Of a stretch of DNA of 64,000 bases, positions 35,308 to 44,472 are shown one piece after another. The translations under genes and the position numbers were made by a program. The DNA lies in the NCBI GenBank assembly GCA_964393405.1, contig CAYMTR010000003.1, forward strand, positions 73,859-137,858, in the 5' to 3' direction. The stretch comes from CAYMTR01 sp964393405. GTDB taxonomy: Bacteria; Bacteroidota; Bacteroidia; Bacteroidales; Prolixibacteraceae. The notes below the pieces were generated by a model. That model was not told the DNA's origin, made no database searches, and saw only the letters and a list, made by a program, of their open reading frames with translations. Numbering within the stretch: the first letter of the stretch is position 1; each line of letters begins with the position of its first letter.

Positions 35308-36336
35308 ATGGAAGAAGAAAAATCAAAAGTCAACAAGGAAAAGTTAAAAGCTCTACAACTGACGATGGACAAAATTGACAAGTCGTACGGTAAGGGTTCA
35401 ATTATGAGAATGGGCGATAAGCCAGTTGAAAATGTTCCTGCTATTTCTTCAGGATCTATTGGACTAAATATTGCAATGGGGGTTGGTGGATACCCTAAAG
35501 GACGAATAATTGAGATCTACGGTCCTGAATCATCAGGTAAAACTACTTTGGCGATTCATGCAATTGCAGAAGCTCAAAAAGCAGGAGGTATTGCTGCAAT
35601 TATTGATGCGGAACATGCTTTTGATCCAACATATGCTCATAAGCTTGGCGTTGATACCGATGAATTGTTAATATCTCAGCCAGATAACGGTGAGCAAGCT
35701 CTTGAAATTGCTGATAATCTTATTCGTTCGGGGGCTATTGATATTATTGTAATTGACTCAGTTGCCGCTTTAACTCCAAAAGCTGAAATTGAAGGAGACA
35801 TGGGTGATTCAAGAATGGGTCTTCAAGCCCGATTGATGTCTCAAGCATTAAGAAAATTGACTGCAAATATTAATAAAACTAAAACTTGCTGCATCTTTAT
35901 CAATCAGCTCAGGGAAAAGATTGGTGTAATGTTTGGTAATCCTGAAACTACTACAGGAGGAAATGCTCTTAAATTTTATGCTTCAGTTAGGTTAGATATT
36001 CGTAAGATAGGCCAGGTTAAAGATGGTGAAGAAGCCTTAGGTAATCATACAAGGGTTAAAGTAGTTAAAAATAAAGTGGCACCTCCATTCAAAAAAGCTG
36101 AATTTGATATAATGTTTGGAGAAGGAATATCAAAGACCGGTGAAATTGTAGACCTCGGTGTTGAGCTTAATATTATTAAGAAAAGCGGATCATGGTTCAG
36201 TTATGGCGAAACTAAACTTGGGCAAGGTAGAGAAGGCGTCAAAAGTTTAATGAAAGATAATCCAGAGCTTGCACTGGAACTTGAAAACAAAATAATGGAA
36301 GCGTTATCAACGACAGCAATTACTACGGAATCGTAG
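35308..36336 (+). CDS. recA: Recombinase RecA
   Basis: RecA forms filaments on single-stranded DNA for homologous recombination and triggers LexA-type autocleavage. The 342 residues have the Walker A GPESSGKTTLAIHA, Walker B IDIIVIDSVAALTP, the DNA-binding loops (MGLQARLMSQALRKLT, INQLREKIGVMFGNPETTTG) and a C-terminal domain. It is co-transcribed with bcp; I see no SOS box. Confidence 0.97.
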   Translation: MEEEKSKVNKEKLKALQLTMDKIDKSYGKGSIMRMGDKPVENVPAISSGSIGLNIAMGVGGYPKGRIIEIYGPESSGKTTLAIHAIAEAQKAGGIAAIIDAEHAFDPTYAHKLGVDTDELLISQPDNGEQALEIADNLIRSGAIDIIVIDSVAALTPKAEIEGDMGDSRMGLQARLMSQALRKLTANINKTKTCCIFINQLREKIGVMFGNPETTTGGNALKFYASVRLDIRKIGQVKDGEEALGNHTRVKVVKNKVAPPFKKAEFDIMFGEGISKTGEIVDLGVELNIIKKSGSWFSYGETKLGQGREGVKSLMKDNPELALELENKIMEALSTTAITTES

Positions 36337-36364
36337 TTGATTAATAAAATATTATTACTTTACT

Positions 36365-36407
36365 ATCTTTCCGGACAAAACGTTATAATCCGGAAAGATT
36401 TTTTTTT
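36365..36407 (+). terminator. Terminator after recA
   Basis: ATCTTTCCGGA (36365-36375) and its perfect complement (36389-36399) are separated by 13 nt and followed by a run of nine T. No leader ORF precedes it, so it ends recA rather than attenuating thrA. Confidence 0.9.
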
Positions 36408-36468
36408 ATTCGTATATATCATTTTCAGATTAAAATTAAAAATTAATTAAAACTAATTATTTACTAAA

Positions 36469-38895
36469 ATGAAGGTTCTCAAATTTGGCGGAACTTCAGT
36501 AGGAAGTGTTCAAAACTTACTGAAAGTTAAAGAGATTGTTAATAGTCAGAACGATGACATAGTAGTTGTTGTTTCAGCCTTTGGAGGTATCACCGATAAG
36601 ATTCTCTCAATGGCTAAAACCGCTGCTTTAACAAATACCTTCACCGAGAAAGAAATAACGGAAGTCACAATCCGCCATATGGACGCTGTTAACTCTTTAC
36701 TTAAAGGTGAAACCAGAATTAGTGTTAAGAAACAAATTCAGGAAAAGATTGACGAATTGAGTGGTCTTATCAGAGGTGTCTCACTTATTGGAGAGTTGAC
36801 AGATAAAACTCTTGATAGGATTGGAGGATTGGGAGAAATTCTTTCATCTACCATTATTGCTCCATTTCTAAATGCAAAATGGTTCAACAGTAGTGAATTA
36901 ATTAAAACTGATAGTAATTTTGTTAAAGCTTCTGTTGATTTTGATTTATCAAATAAACTTATTGGTGAGGCATTTAAGGATTTTAAAGGACTTGCTGTTG
37001 TTCCTGGTTTTGTTTCGTCAAATACTAAGGGTGAATTAACAACTTTAGGCCGTGGCGGATCAGACTATTCAGCAGCTATTTATGCAGCTGCACTTAACGC
37101 ATCAGCATTAGAAATATGGACAGATGTTGATGGATTTATGACTGCTGATCCCCGTGTAATAAGCAAAGCTTACACAATAAATTATCTTACTTATTCCGAA
37201 GCGATGGAACTATCCCACTTTGGCGCAAAGGTCCTTTTTCCTCCAACAATATTACCTGTATTCAGAAAAAAGATTCCTGTCTGGATTAAAAATACAACTA
37301 AGCCTAAAGAGCCGGGAACATTAATCGGATACGAAAAAAGAAACGGAAGTACTCAGATTATTAAAGGGATTTCTTCTATTTCCGATATTTCACTTCTCAC
37401 TCTACAGGGTGCTGGAATGGTAGGCGTAACAGGTATTTCAATGAGGTTGTTTACTTCTCTGGCAAAAGAAAATATAAATGTTATTCTGATTTCTCAAGCT
37501 TCATCTGAGAATTCAATCTCTATTGCAGTGCATACAAGCTTGTCTGTAAAAGCTGCAAATGCAATAAACACAGATTTTGAGTTTGAGATTAATAATGGTC
37601 TTGTAAATAGGGTTAAAATTGAGGACGATCTTTCTATTGTAGCTATTGTTGGGGAAAATATGAAAGAAAGTTCCGGAATTGCAGGTAAGTTATTTAATAT
37701 TATTGGTAAGAATGGAGTTAACGTTAGAGCCATTGCTCAAGGTGCTTCTGAATTGAATATTTCATGGGTGGTTAAAACTTCTGATTTAAGGAAGACCTTA
37801 AACGTTATTCACGAAGGGTTCTTTCTTACCACTTATAAAGAATTAAATCTTTTTCTTATTGGCATTGGGACTGTTGGAGGAAACTTAATTCAACAATTGA
37901 AGCTGCAACAAGAAAAGCTCTTTATTAATAAAAGATTGAAATTGAAACTGGTAAGCATATCTAACAGTAAAAAGATGTTTTTTAACCGAGATGGAATTGA
38001 TCTTGAAAATTACTTGTCGTTGCTTAAATATTCTGACCTAAAATCTGACTTTAAAGATTTTGTAGACATAATGACAAGTATGAATATTTTCAATTCAGTT
38101 TTTATTGATTGTACTGCAAATGAGTCTCTGGCTAATTTTTATCAGCAAATTTTAGAATCTAATATTTCAATTGTCGCTGCGAACAAGGTTGCTGCTTCAT
38201 CTGAATTCTTCAAATATAAGTTATTGAAGGAAACAGCTTTGAAAAAAGGAGTTAAATTCCACTTTGAAACCAATGTTGGTGCCGGATTACCAATAATTTC
38301 GACTATTAAGGATCTTACAAATAGTGGAGATCAAATTTTGAAGATTCAGGCAGTATTATCAGGTACTATTAATTACATTTTTAATACTTTAAGTGAGGAT
38401 ATACCCTTCAGTAAGGCTGTTGAAATGTCAAAAAAGGCCGGTTATTCAGAACCTGATCCCAGAATAGATTTAAGTGGGAAAGATGTGGTCAGGAAGATTC
38501 TAATTCTGGCAAGAGAGGCTGGTTATGAAGTAGAAGAAACTCAAGTCGAGGTAGAGAACTTTATTCCAGAAGAGTTGTTTAAAGTAAGCATTAACGAGTT
38601 TTGGAATAAAATTAAAGATTTAGATTGTAGGTTTGAAGATCTCAGGAAAAGTGCTGAATCAGAAAATAAGAAATTCAGATTTGTTGCCTCCTACGAAAAT
38701 GGAAATTCAAAAGTTTCATTACAAGCAGTTGATAGGAATTCTCCTTTTTATGATCTGGAAGGTAGTAATAATGTAATCCTGTTGACAACTGAAAGATATA
38801 ATGCTTATCCGATGCAGATAAAAGGATATGGAGCGGGGGCAGATGTAACTGCAGCAGGTGTTTTTGCTGATATAATTAGAATAGCTAACATTTAA
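36469..38895 (+). CDS. thrA: Bifunctional aspartate kinase / homoserine dehydrogenase
   Basis: The 808-residue fusion catalyses the first and third steps from aspartate to homoserine. An aspartokinase domain (about 1-285, KFGGTSVGSVQNL, GRGGSDYSAAIYA) is followed by two ACT domains (about 310-455). The homoserine dehydrogenase part comes last (about 460-808, LIGIGTVGGNLIQQL, NVGAGLPIISTIKDL, GKDVVRKILILARE). It heads a run with an acetolactate decarboxylase-like gene and a probable homoserine kinase, with gaps of 8 and 12 bp. Confidence 0.96.
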   Translation: MKVLKFGGTSVGSVQNLLKVKEIVNSQNDDIVVVVSAFGGITDKILSMAKTAALTNTFTEKEITEVTIRHMDAVNSLLKGETRISVKKQIQEKIDELSGLIRGVSLIGELTDKTLDRIGGLGEILSSTIIAPFLNAKWFNSSELIKTDSNFVKASVDFDLSNKLIGEAFKDFKGLAVVPGFVSSNTKGELTTLGRGGSDYSAAIYAAALNASALEIWTDVDGFMTADPRVISKAYTINYLTYSEAMELSHFGAKVLFPPTILPVFRKKIPVWIKNTTKPKEPGTLIGYEKRNGSTQIIKGISSISDISLLTLQGAGMVGVTGISMRLFTSLAKENINVILISQASSENSISIAVHTSLSVKAANAINTDFEFEINNGLVNRVKIEDDLSIVAIVGENMKESSGIAGKLFNIIGKNGVNVRAIAQGASELNISWVVKTSDLRKTLNVIHEGFFLTTYKELNLFLIGIGTVGGNLIQQLKLQQEKLFINKRLKLKLVSISNSKKMFFNRDGIDLENYLSLLKYSDLKSDFKDFVDIMTSMNIFNSVFIDCTANESLANFYQQILESNISIVAANKVAASSEFFKYKLLKETALKKGVKFHFETNVGAGLPIISTIKDLTNSGDQILKIQAVLSGTINYIFNTLSEDIPFSKAVEMSKKAGYSEPDPRIDLSGKDVVRKILILAREAGYEVEETQVEVENFIPEELFKVSINEFWNKIKDLDCRFEDLRKSAESENKKFRFVASYENGNSKVSLQAVDRNSPFYDLEGSNNVILLTTERYNAYPMQIKGYGAGADVTAAGVFADIIRIANI

Positions 38896-38903
38896 TTGAT
38901 TTT

Positions 38904-39701
38904 ATGAAAAATAATCTTATTTCTAAAAGTTTTTATTTCACATTTCTTTTTGTTCTCTTTTTTACAAGCTGTACAAAAGATATTGTTGAAGATAAGAAGG
39001 ATGAAGATTCTCCAATTTTAATTCAAATATCTGTCATTGATGCATTGTTGCAAGGTATATACGAAGGAATATTACCTATCGATGAATTGAAGGAGTTAGG
39101 AGATATTGGAATTGGCACTTTCGAAAAGTTGAACGGTGAAATGATAATGTATAACGACACTATTTACCAAGCTTTGTATTCAGGTGAAGTTGTTATTCCT
39201 TCAGGTGATAGTAAAACACCATTCGCTTCTGTTTGTAATTGGGAAACAAATGCAAATTTCTCCATTGAACACTTTAATTTTGATTCCTTAAATACTCGCT
39301 TCGATGATTTTTTTCCTACATCGAATATCTTTTATGGAATAAAAATAAGCGGAAGGTTTGAATATATGAAAACAAGGGTGGTTGAGCCAGACAAACCTTT
39401 AGGAGAAGCGGCTGAAAATCAGGCTGAATTTGAGTTCAATAATATTGATGGTATTATTATTGGATTTTTCTGCCCCGATTATGTAAATGGAATTAATGCA
39501 AAAGGTTTTCATTTGCACTTTTTAAGTTCAGACAGAAAGCATGGAGGGCATATTCTTTCTTTTACAATTGAAAATGCAAATATGGAGATTTGTTATTTAT
39601 ATGACTTCAAACTTATTTTGCCTGAAGAAGGTAGTTTTTTTAATGGCGATTTCAGTGTTGATAGGGAAGAGGAGCTGGAAGAAGCCGAAGGTGATAATTA
39701 A
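38904..39701 (+). CDS. alsD/budA-like: Alpha-acetolactate decarboxylase-like lipoprotein
   Basis: The protein (265 residues) matches acetolactate decarboxylases, which turn acetolactate into acetoin: QISVIDALLQGIYEGILP, GDIGIGTFEKLNGEM, FYGIKISGRFEYMKTR, and the zinc-binding GFHLHFLSSDRKHGGH. It begins with a signal peptide ending FFTSC and an acidic stretch (TKDIVEDKKDED), which suggests a lipoprotein, perhaps surface-exposed. It sits between thrA and the ApgM-family gene with 8- and 12-bp gaps. An acetolactate enzyme outside the cytosol in a threonine operon is unexpected; whether it acts on acetolactate is not proven. Confidence 0.82.
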   Translation: MKNNLISKSFYFTFLFVLFFTSCTKDIVEDKKDEDSPILIQISVIDALLQGIYEGILPIDELKELGDIGIGTFEKLNGEMIMYNDTIYQALYSGEVVIPSGDSKTPFASVCNWETNANFSIEHFNFDSLNTRFDDFFPTSNIFYGIKISGRFEYMKTRVVEPDKPLGEAAENQAEFEFNNIDGIIIGFFCPDYVNGINAKGFHLHFLSSDRKHGGHILSFTIENANMEICYLYDFKLILPEEGSFFNGDFSVDREEELEEAEGDN

Positions 39702-39713
39702 TATAGTTTTAAG

Positions 39714-40928
39714 ATGAAATACGTTATTGTTTTAGGTGATGGCATGGCAGATATGCCTAATGATATTCTGGGCGGAAAAACTCCCTTGATGGCTGCAAAT
39801 AAGCCACACATTAATGAACTTGCAAAGAAAGGCAAAAGTGGGCTGCTTGTTACTGTGCCAAATGACATGCCTGCTGGAAGTGAAATTGCAAATATGGGTG
39901 TTCTTGGTTATGATGTCCACAAAGTTTATGAGGGGAGGGGAGTTCTTGAAGCTGCAAGTATGGGGGTTGAGATTGAAGACGGAGACCTTGGATTACGTTG
40001 TAACTTAATTTGCATTGAAGACGAAAAAATCAAAAACCATTCATCAGGACACATTTCTAGTGAAGAAGCGTTACAAATTATTGATACTCTAAATGAGAAG
40101 CTAAGTACTTATACGATTCGATTTTACCCCGGTGTTTCTTATCGACATCTTTTAGTAATTAAAGGAGGAAAGAAACAATTGAACTGTACTCCTCCCCATG
40201 ATGTTCCTGGAACTTTTTTTAAAGATGTTCTTGTTAAGGCAAATGATTCGGAGTCAATGGATACTGCGCTTTTAATAAATGATTTAATCCTAAAATCTCA
40301 GGAAATTCTAAAATCTCACCCAATAAATATCAGTAGAATTGAAAAAGGTAAAGATCCTGCCAACTCTATATGGCCTTGGTCACCTGGATTTAAACCCAAA
40401 ATGGATACTCTGAGCGAGATGTATGGGATAAAAAAATCAGCTGTAATATCTGCAGTTGATTTGATACAGGGTATTGGAGTATATGCCGGTATGGATGTAA
40501 TTAAAGTTGATGGAGCAACAGGTTTGTATGATACAAACTATGAAGGCAAGGCTGCTGCTGCGATTAATGCATTGAAAGGTGATGTTGATTTTGTATACTT
40601 ACACATTGAGGCTAGTGACGAGGCCGGACATGAAGGAGATGTACTTCTTAAAACAAAGACAATCGAATATCTCGATTCAAGGATATTAAAACCAATAATG
40701 GATTCGGCTAGAGACTTAAAAGAGCCACTATCAATCGCATTGTTGCCCGATCATCCAACTCCTTGCATTAAGAGGACTCATACTCACGACCCTGTTCCCT
40801 TTATAATATATAGGCCGGGAGAACAAGCTGATGAAGTTGATAGATATGATGAGGAAAGTGCAAAGAATGGATGTTATGGACTAATATCCGGTAACGATTT
40901 TATAAAGCATTTTTTAGGGTTAATTTGA
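39714..40928 (+). CDS. ApgM-family protein, probably the homoserine kinase
   Basis: By fold this is a cofactor-independent phosphoglycerate mutase of the archaeal (ApgM) type, an alkaline-phosphatase-superfamily enzyme. The 404 residues show VIVLGDGMADMPND, the nucleophile region AGSEIANMGVLGYD, HIEASDEAGHEGD and PDHPTPCIKRTHTHDPVPF. In Bacteroidota such genes are found with thrA and thrC where no GHMP-type thrB exists, and I recall experimental evidence in Bacteroides that this family supplies homoserine kinase. The context here (thrA upstream, thrC nearby) supports that role, with glycolytic mutase as the alternative. Confidence 0.8.
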   Translation: MKYVIVLGDGMADMPNDILGGKTPLMAANKPHINELAKKGKSGLLVTVPNDMPAGSEIANMGVLGYDVHKVYEGRGVLEAASMGVEIEDGDLGLRCNLICIEDEKIKNHSSGHISSEEALQIIDTLNEKLSTYTIRFYPGVSYRHLLVIKGGKKQLNCTPPHDVPGTFFKDVLVKANDSESMDTALLINDLILKSQEILKSHPINISRIEKGKDPANSIWPWSPGFKPKMDTLSEMYGIKKSAVISAVDLIQGIGVYAGMDVIKVDGATGLYDTNYEGKAAAAINALKGDVDFVYLHIEASDEAGHEGDVLLKTKTIEYLDSRILKPIMDSARDLKEPLSIALLPDHPTPCIKRTHTHDPVPFIIYRPGEQADEVDRYDEESAKNGCYGLISGNDFIKHFLGLI

Positions 40929-40936
40929 ACAGAAAA

Positions 40937-43900
40937 TTAATTTAAAATGGGCAGAGTGAAGTAGAAAGTCGAACCTTTACCTGGTTCGCTTTCTGACCAA
41001 ATATTTCCACTATTCTTTTCAACAAATTCCTTGCAAAGGTTTAGTCCCAGACCACTGCCCTTTTCCCCTACAGTTCCATCAATAGATTCCTTGTTTGACA
41101 GTCGGAATAAGTTTCTTAGTGTTTTTTCACTCATTCCTATTCCAAAATCTTTTACAAAAATGGTTAATGTAGAAGCATCTGCTCTTCCTCCAATAATAAC
41201 AACACCTTCAGGTTTGGAGAATTTAATTGAATTAGAAATAAGATTTCTAAATACTGTTCTTACAGAACTTGAATCAGCCATTACAAAAGTTCCGTTCTGT
41301 AATTCGTTTATTAATACTATTCTTTTATTGGAAGCTTGTTGAAAATGGTTGATTATTTCGCTCTGAGCTAAATCATAAATGTTCTGAGGCTCAAAAGTGA
41401 AAGTAATTTTATTTATTTGAGACCTTGCCCATAAAAGCAAATCATCAAGTAAATTAAGAGTAGAATTTGCTGAATTAACACTAGAATCGATTATTTCTTT
41501 TTTCTGTTCTTCTGAGAATGAACTAAAATTATCTTTTAAAAGTTCAGTCAATTGAACAACTGAACTTACTGGATTTTTAAGGTCATGTGCTATAATGTTG
41601 AAAAACTTATTTTTAACATCATTTGCTTTCTCTAGCTCTTCTTTCTGGGCTACAACAACTGCAGTTCTTTCCTTGACAATTAATTCAAGTTTTTTCTTTT
41701 CCTGTTTGTAGTTGTAATCCTTTAATCGACTGTATATTAGGAGTGTCGCAACAACAAATGCAATGATTAGGAATCTAAATAAACTTGTTCTCCAAAAAGG
41801 AGGAAAAATTGATATATGGAGCTTGGTTAAATTGTCTGTCCATATTCCATGATCATTTGAAACCTTTATGAGGAAATCATATTCTCCGGGACTAAGGTTT
41901 GAATATGTAACACTGTTTTTATTATATGGTACATTGATCCACTCACTATTTACACCTTCAAGTTTATATGAAAATTCTCTGTTTGTCTGATTGTTGTAAT
42001 TCATAGAAGAGAAATCGATAGTAATAAAATTCATGTTGTGACTAAGACTTACAGTGTCACAATAGCTTATTGTTTTACCATTTAGAATTTTATCACCATT
42101 CTCTATTTTCTTCTCAAAAATTCTTAAGTCTGTAATGTTTACTTTATTTATTGCGTTCTCTTCAACTTCAACTGTTGGGTTCAAGTATTGAACACCCTCT
42201 TGACCACCAATAAATATCTTTTTTGTCTCAGAAAGATAGGTTGATGACAAATGTTCTATACCCGAATTCAGACCATCATATAATGATATTTCAGTGTAGT
42301 TTTTAAAATTAACATCTGTTTTAATAACTTTCTGCTCTGTTACTATCCAGATATTGTTTTGATTGTCTTCGAAGATTGATTTGATGTGAAGCTTATTTAG
42401 CCCTATATCGCCCCCAATTTTTTTAAACTTGAGGTTCTCTCTGTCCATTGAGCATAACCCATCTTCATTCGTGCTGATTAATATTTGTCCATTACGTAGT
42501 TTGGTAATTATATTTACTTGATTACTAAAAAACTTTTCTGTTTTATCGTCAGTGAGTAAATGTGATCTAAAATCTCCGGATTTAATATTATAACTTATAA
42601 CTCCATTGTTATATGTAGCCATCCAAAGAATGTCGTCATCATAAAGCAGGTTCAAGGTTGAAAAATCTCTTTGCCATTTTTCTTTAGCAGGATTATAAAT
42701 ACTGCCATCTTTGTTTATAATTAATAATCCTTGATCCCAGGGAGTTATAAAGATTTGTGAGTCGTTAGAAGTAATTCCAAACACTGCATAGGAAGATGGA
42801 AATTTTGCTTCTGTTTTAATTTTACGCGTTCTTAAGTCAATGCTTTTAAATTCTTCAGAAAAGGAGCCGTAAAATAGTTTTTGACTAGCCTTGTCCCAGT
42901 ATAATCTGTATACATATGCTTCAGGTATATCTATTTCTGTAATCTCACTTTTAATATCGTTGTAAATAAGTATTTTCCGATTTGAAGTGCCAATTATAAT
43001 TTCCCCAGGTCTTCCGGGAGAAATTGATAGCACCTGGATTTTGGATAACTCTGAAAAATTCCCTGTTCCTTTGTGCAAATCGTTGATTATCTTATTTGAA
43101 TAGTTAATCTGGAAGAATCCTTGATTTGTAGTCCCAACCCATATGTTTTCTCTGTCAGAAAACAGACAATTTATTTGATTAGACGGAATTTTAAAAATTT
43201 CTGAATTGACTTCGTATTTCTCAAGGACTTTCAGTTCAGGAGAAAGGTGGACTATTTTATTATAATGATCAACAACCCATATGCCTCCATATGAATCCTT
43301 TTCAATATTTAATACTATCGGATTATCTAAATATTCATTTGCTTCCCATGTTGAAAATTCATCTTTGGAATTAGAGTATTCAAGTACTTTAACTCCCCAA
43401 GTACAAAAGAGCATTTTATCATTGTCCCATATCAAAGCATCATTTACACTTGAAATAAAATTTCCGGTTTTGTCTTTGTGATAAAACTTTTTTTCCTTTG
43501 TAACGACGTTAAACTTAAGCGTTCCACTATATAAAAAGCCTAGCCATAGGTTGTTGTCCGAATCATAAAATAGCTTTCGTATGTTCCCGTAATTAAGATC
43601 TTCGATATTGATAAGATCTTCGAAATTATAATGCTCAAATTTCTTCGTTTCTTTATTATAGCTATTAAGCCCACTTTCTGTTCCAATCCATAGTACCCCG
43701 TTTAAATCTTCGGCTAAACAAAGAACGTTGTTGGAAGAAATAGAAGTTTCATCCTCTGGATTATGAAAAAAATGATTAAAATTTCCCGTTTCCGGGTTAT
43801 AACAATTTAAACCGTTTGAAGTAGCTATCCAAAGCAACCCGCTTTTATCAAATTTTAAAGCATTAATAAAATTACTTGATAATGAATTTAAATCGTTTTC

Positions 43901-44128
43901 ATCGTGAAAGAATTGTTTGAAATTGTATCCATCCCATCTGTTAAGCCCTTTAGATGTAGCAATCCACATAAATCCCTTATTGTCTTTTGATATATCTGTA
44001 ACGTTAAGAAATGACATACCCATTTGTTCTTTTCTGTCATAAAATACATCAGCAGAAAACAATTTCAGATTTACTAATACCAGAATCAGTAAAAATAAAA
44101 GTTGATATTTATTTTCGTTTTTAATCAT
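40937..44128 (-). CDS. Membrane sensor histidine kinase with Reg_prop beta-propellers and Y_Y_Y domain
   Basis: The 1063 residues have a signal peptide (YQLLFLLILVLVNLKLFS). Many Reg_prop propeller repeats follow (about 30-680, for example GFMWIATSKGLNRWDGYNF), then a Y_Y_Y domain (about 690-770), one transmembrane helix (about 785-805), a HisKA domain with the phospho-acceptor His in FFNIIAHDLKNPVSS and an HATPase (NLISNSIKFSK, KDFGIGMSE, GEKGSGLGLNLC). Unlike hybrid two-component systems of the phylum it lacks receiver and AraC domains. No response regulator is nearby. The ligand is unknown. Confidence 0.9.
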   Translation of the reverse strand: MIKNENKYQLLFLLILVLVNLKLFSADVFYDRKEQMGMSFLNVTDISKDNKGFMWIATSKGLNRWDGYNFKQFFHDENDLNSLSSNFINALKFDKSGLLWIATSNGLNCYNPETGNFNHFFHNPEDETSISSNNVLCLAEDLNGVLWIGTESGLNSYNKETKKFEHYNFEDLINIEDLNYGNIRKLFYDSDNNLWLGFLYSGTLKFNVVTKEKKFYHKDKTGNFISSVNDALIWDNDKMLFCTWGVKVLEYSNSKDEFSTWEANEYLDNPIVLNIEKDSYGGIWVVDHYNKIVHLSPELKVLEKYEVNSEIFKIPSNQINCLFSDRENIWVGTTNQGFFQINYSNKIINDLHKGTGNFSELSKIQVLSISPGRPGEIIIGTSNRKILIYNDIKSEITEIDIPEAYVYRLYWDKASQKLFYGSFSEEFKSIDLRTRKIKTEAKFPSSYAVFGITSNDSQIFITPWDQGLLIINKDGSIYNPAKEKWQRDFSTLNLLYDDDILWMATYNNGVISYNIKSGDFRSHLLTDDKTEKFFSNQVNIITKLRNGQILISTNEDGLCSMDRENLKFKKIGGDIGLNKLHIKSIFEDNQNNIWIVTEQKVIKTDVNFKNYTEISLYDGLNSGIEHLSSTYLSETKKIFIGGQEGVQYLNPTVEVEENAINKVNITDLRIFEKKIENGDKILNGKTISYCDTVSLSHNMNFITIDFSSMNYNNQTNREFSYKLEGVNSEWINVPYNKNSVTYSNLSPGEYDFLIKVSNDHGIWTDNLTKLHISIFPPFWRTSLFRFLIIAFVVATLLIYSRLKDYNYKQEKKKLELIVKERTAVVVAQKEELEKANDVKNKFFNIIAHDLKNPVSSVVQLTELLKDNFSSFSEEQKKEIIDSSVNSANSTLNLLDDLLLWARSQINKITFTFEPQNIYDLAQSEIINHFQQASNKRIVLINELQNGTFVMADSSSVRTVFRNLISNSIKFSKPEGVVIIGGRADASTLTIFVKDFGIGMSEKTLRNLFRLSNKESIDGTVGEKGSGLGLNLCKEFVEKNSGNIWSESEPGKGSTFYFTLPILN

Positions 44129-44472
44129 GCTCCCTTTAAATCTTTACTAATTTAATTAGATTTTTTTTTAGGGTAGATTTATTTTAGATTAAATGTTTAA
44201 AAATTTGTTAGGATATTACAAAACCTAAGTTACACGTAATTTTTTGGCAAGGATTGATAGGTATAATTAGTTAAATTTGCAAAACTTTATTTTAAAATTT
44301 AATGATAAATATTAGTGGTTTACGATTATAGATTATTTTCGCTTTACAAATTTTTATTCATTAAAACGAACATGCTTACTGTTAATTGCAAATAACGATG
44401 ATTTGTAAATCGGGGTTTCTCTGAATCAGACATGTGGGTTACATACGATAATTAAAAACAAATTTCTTACTC
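44129..44472. other. Divergent intergenic region between the histidine kinase and thrC
   Basis: No gene is seen in 344 bp. A TAAATTTG word (about 44273-44280) matches the -7 consensus but has no TTG at the right distance. There is no threonine-rich leader ORF or terminator-like hairpin before thrC. Confidence 0.5.

Noticed and set aside
36365..36407. Attenuator of thrA.
   Set aside because: The hairpin is strong, but there is no Thr/Ile-rich short ORF and no competing stem; it lies right after recA and is best read as its terminator.
44200..44300. Promoter for thrC at TAAATTTG.
   Set aside because: The nearest TTG words are 15 or 25 bp away, outside the usual spacing.
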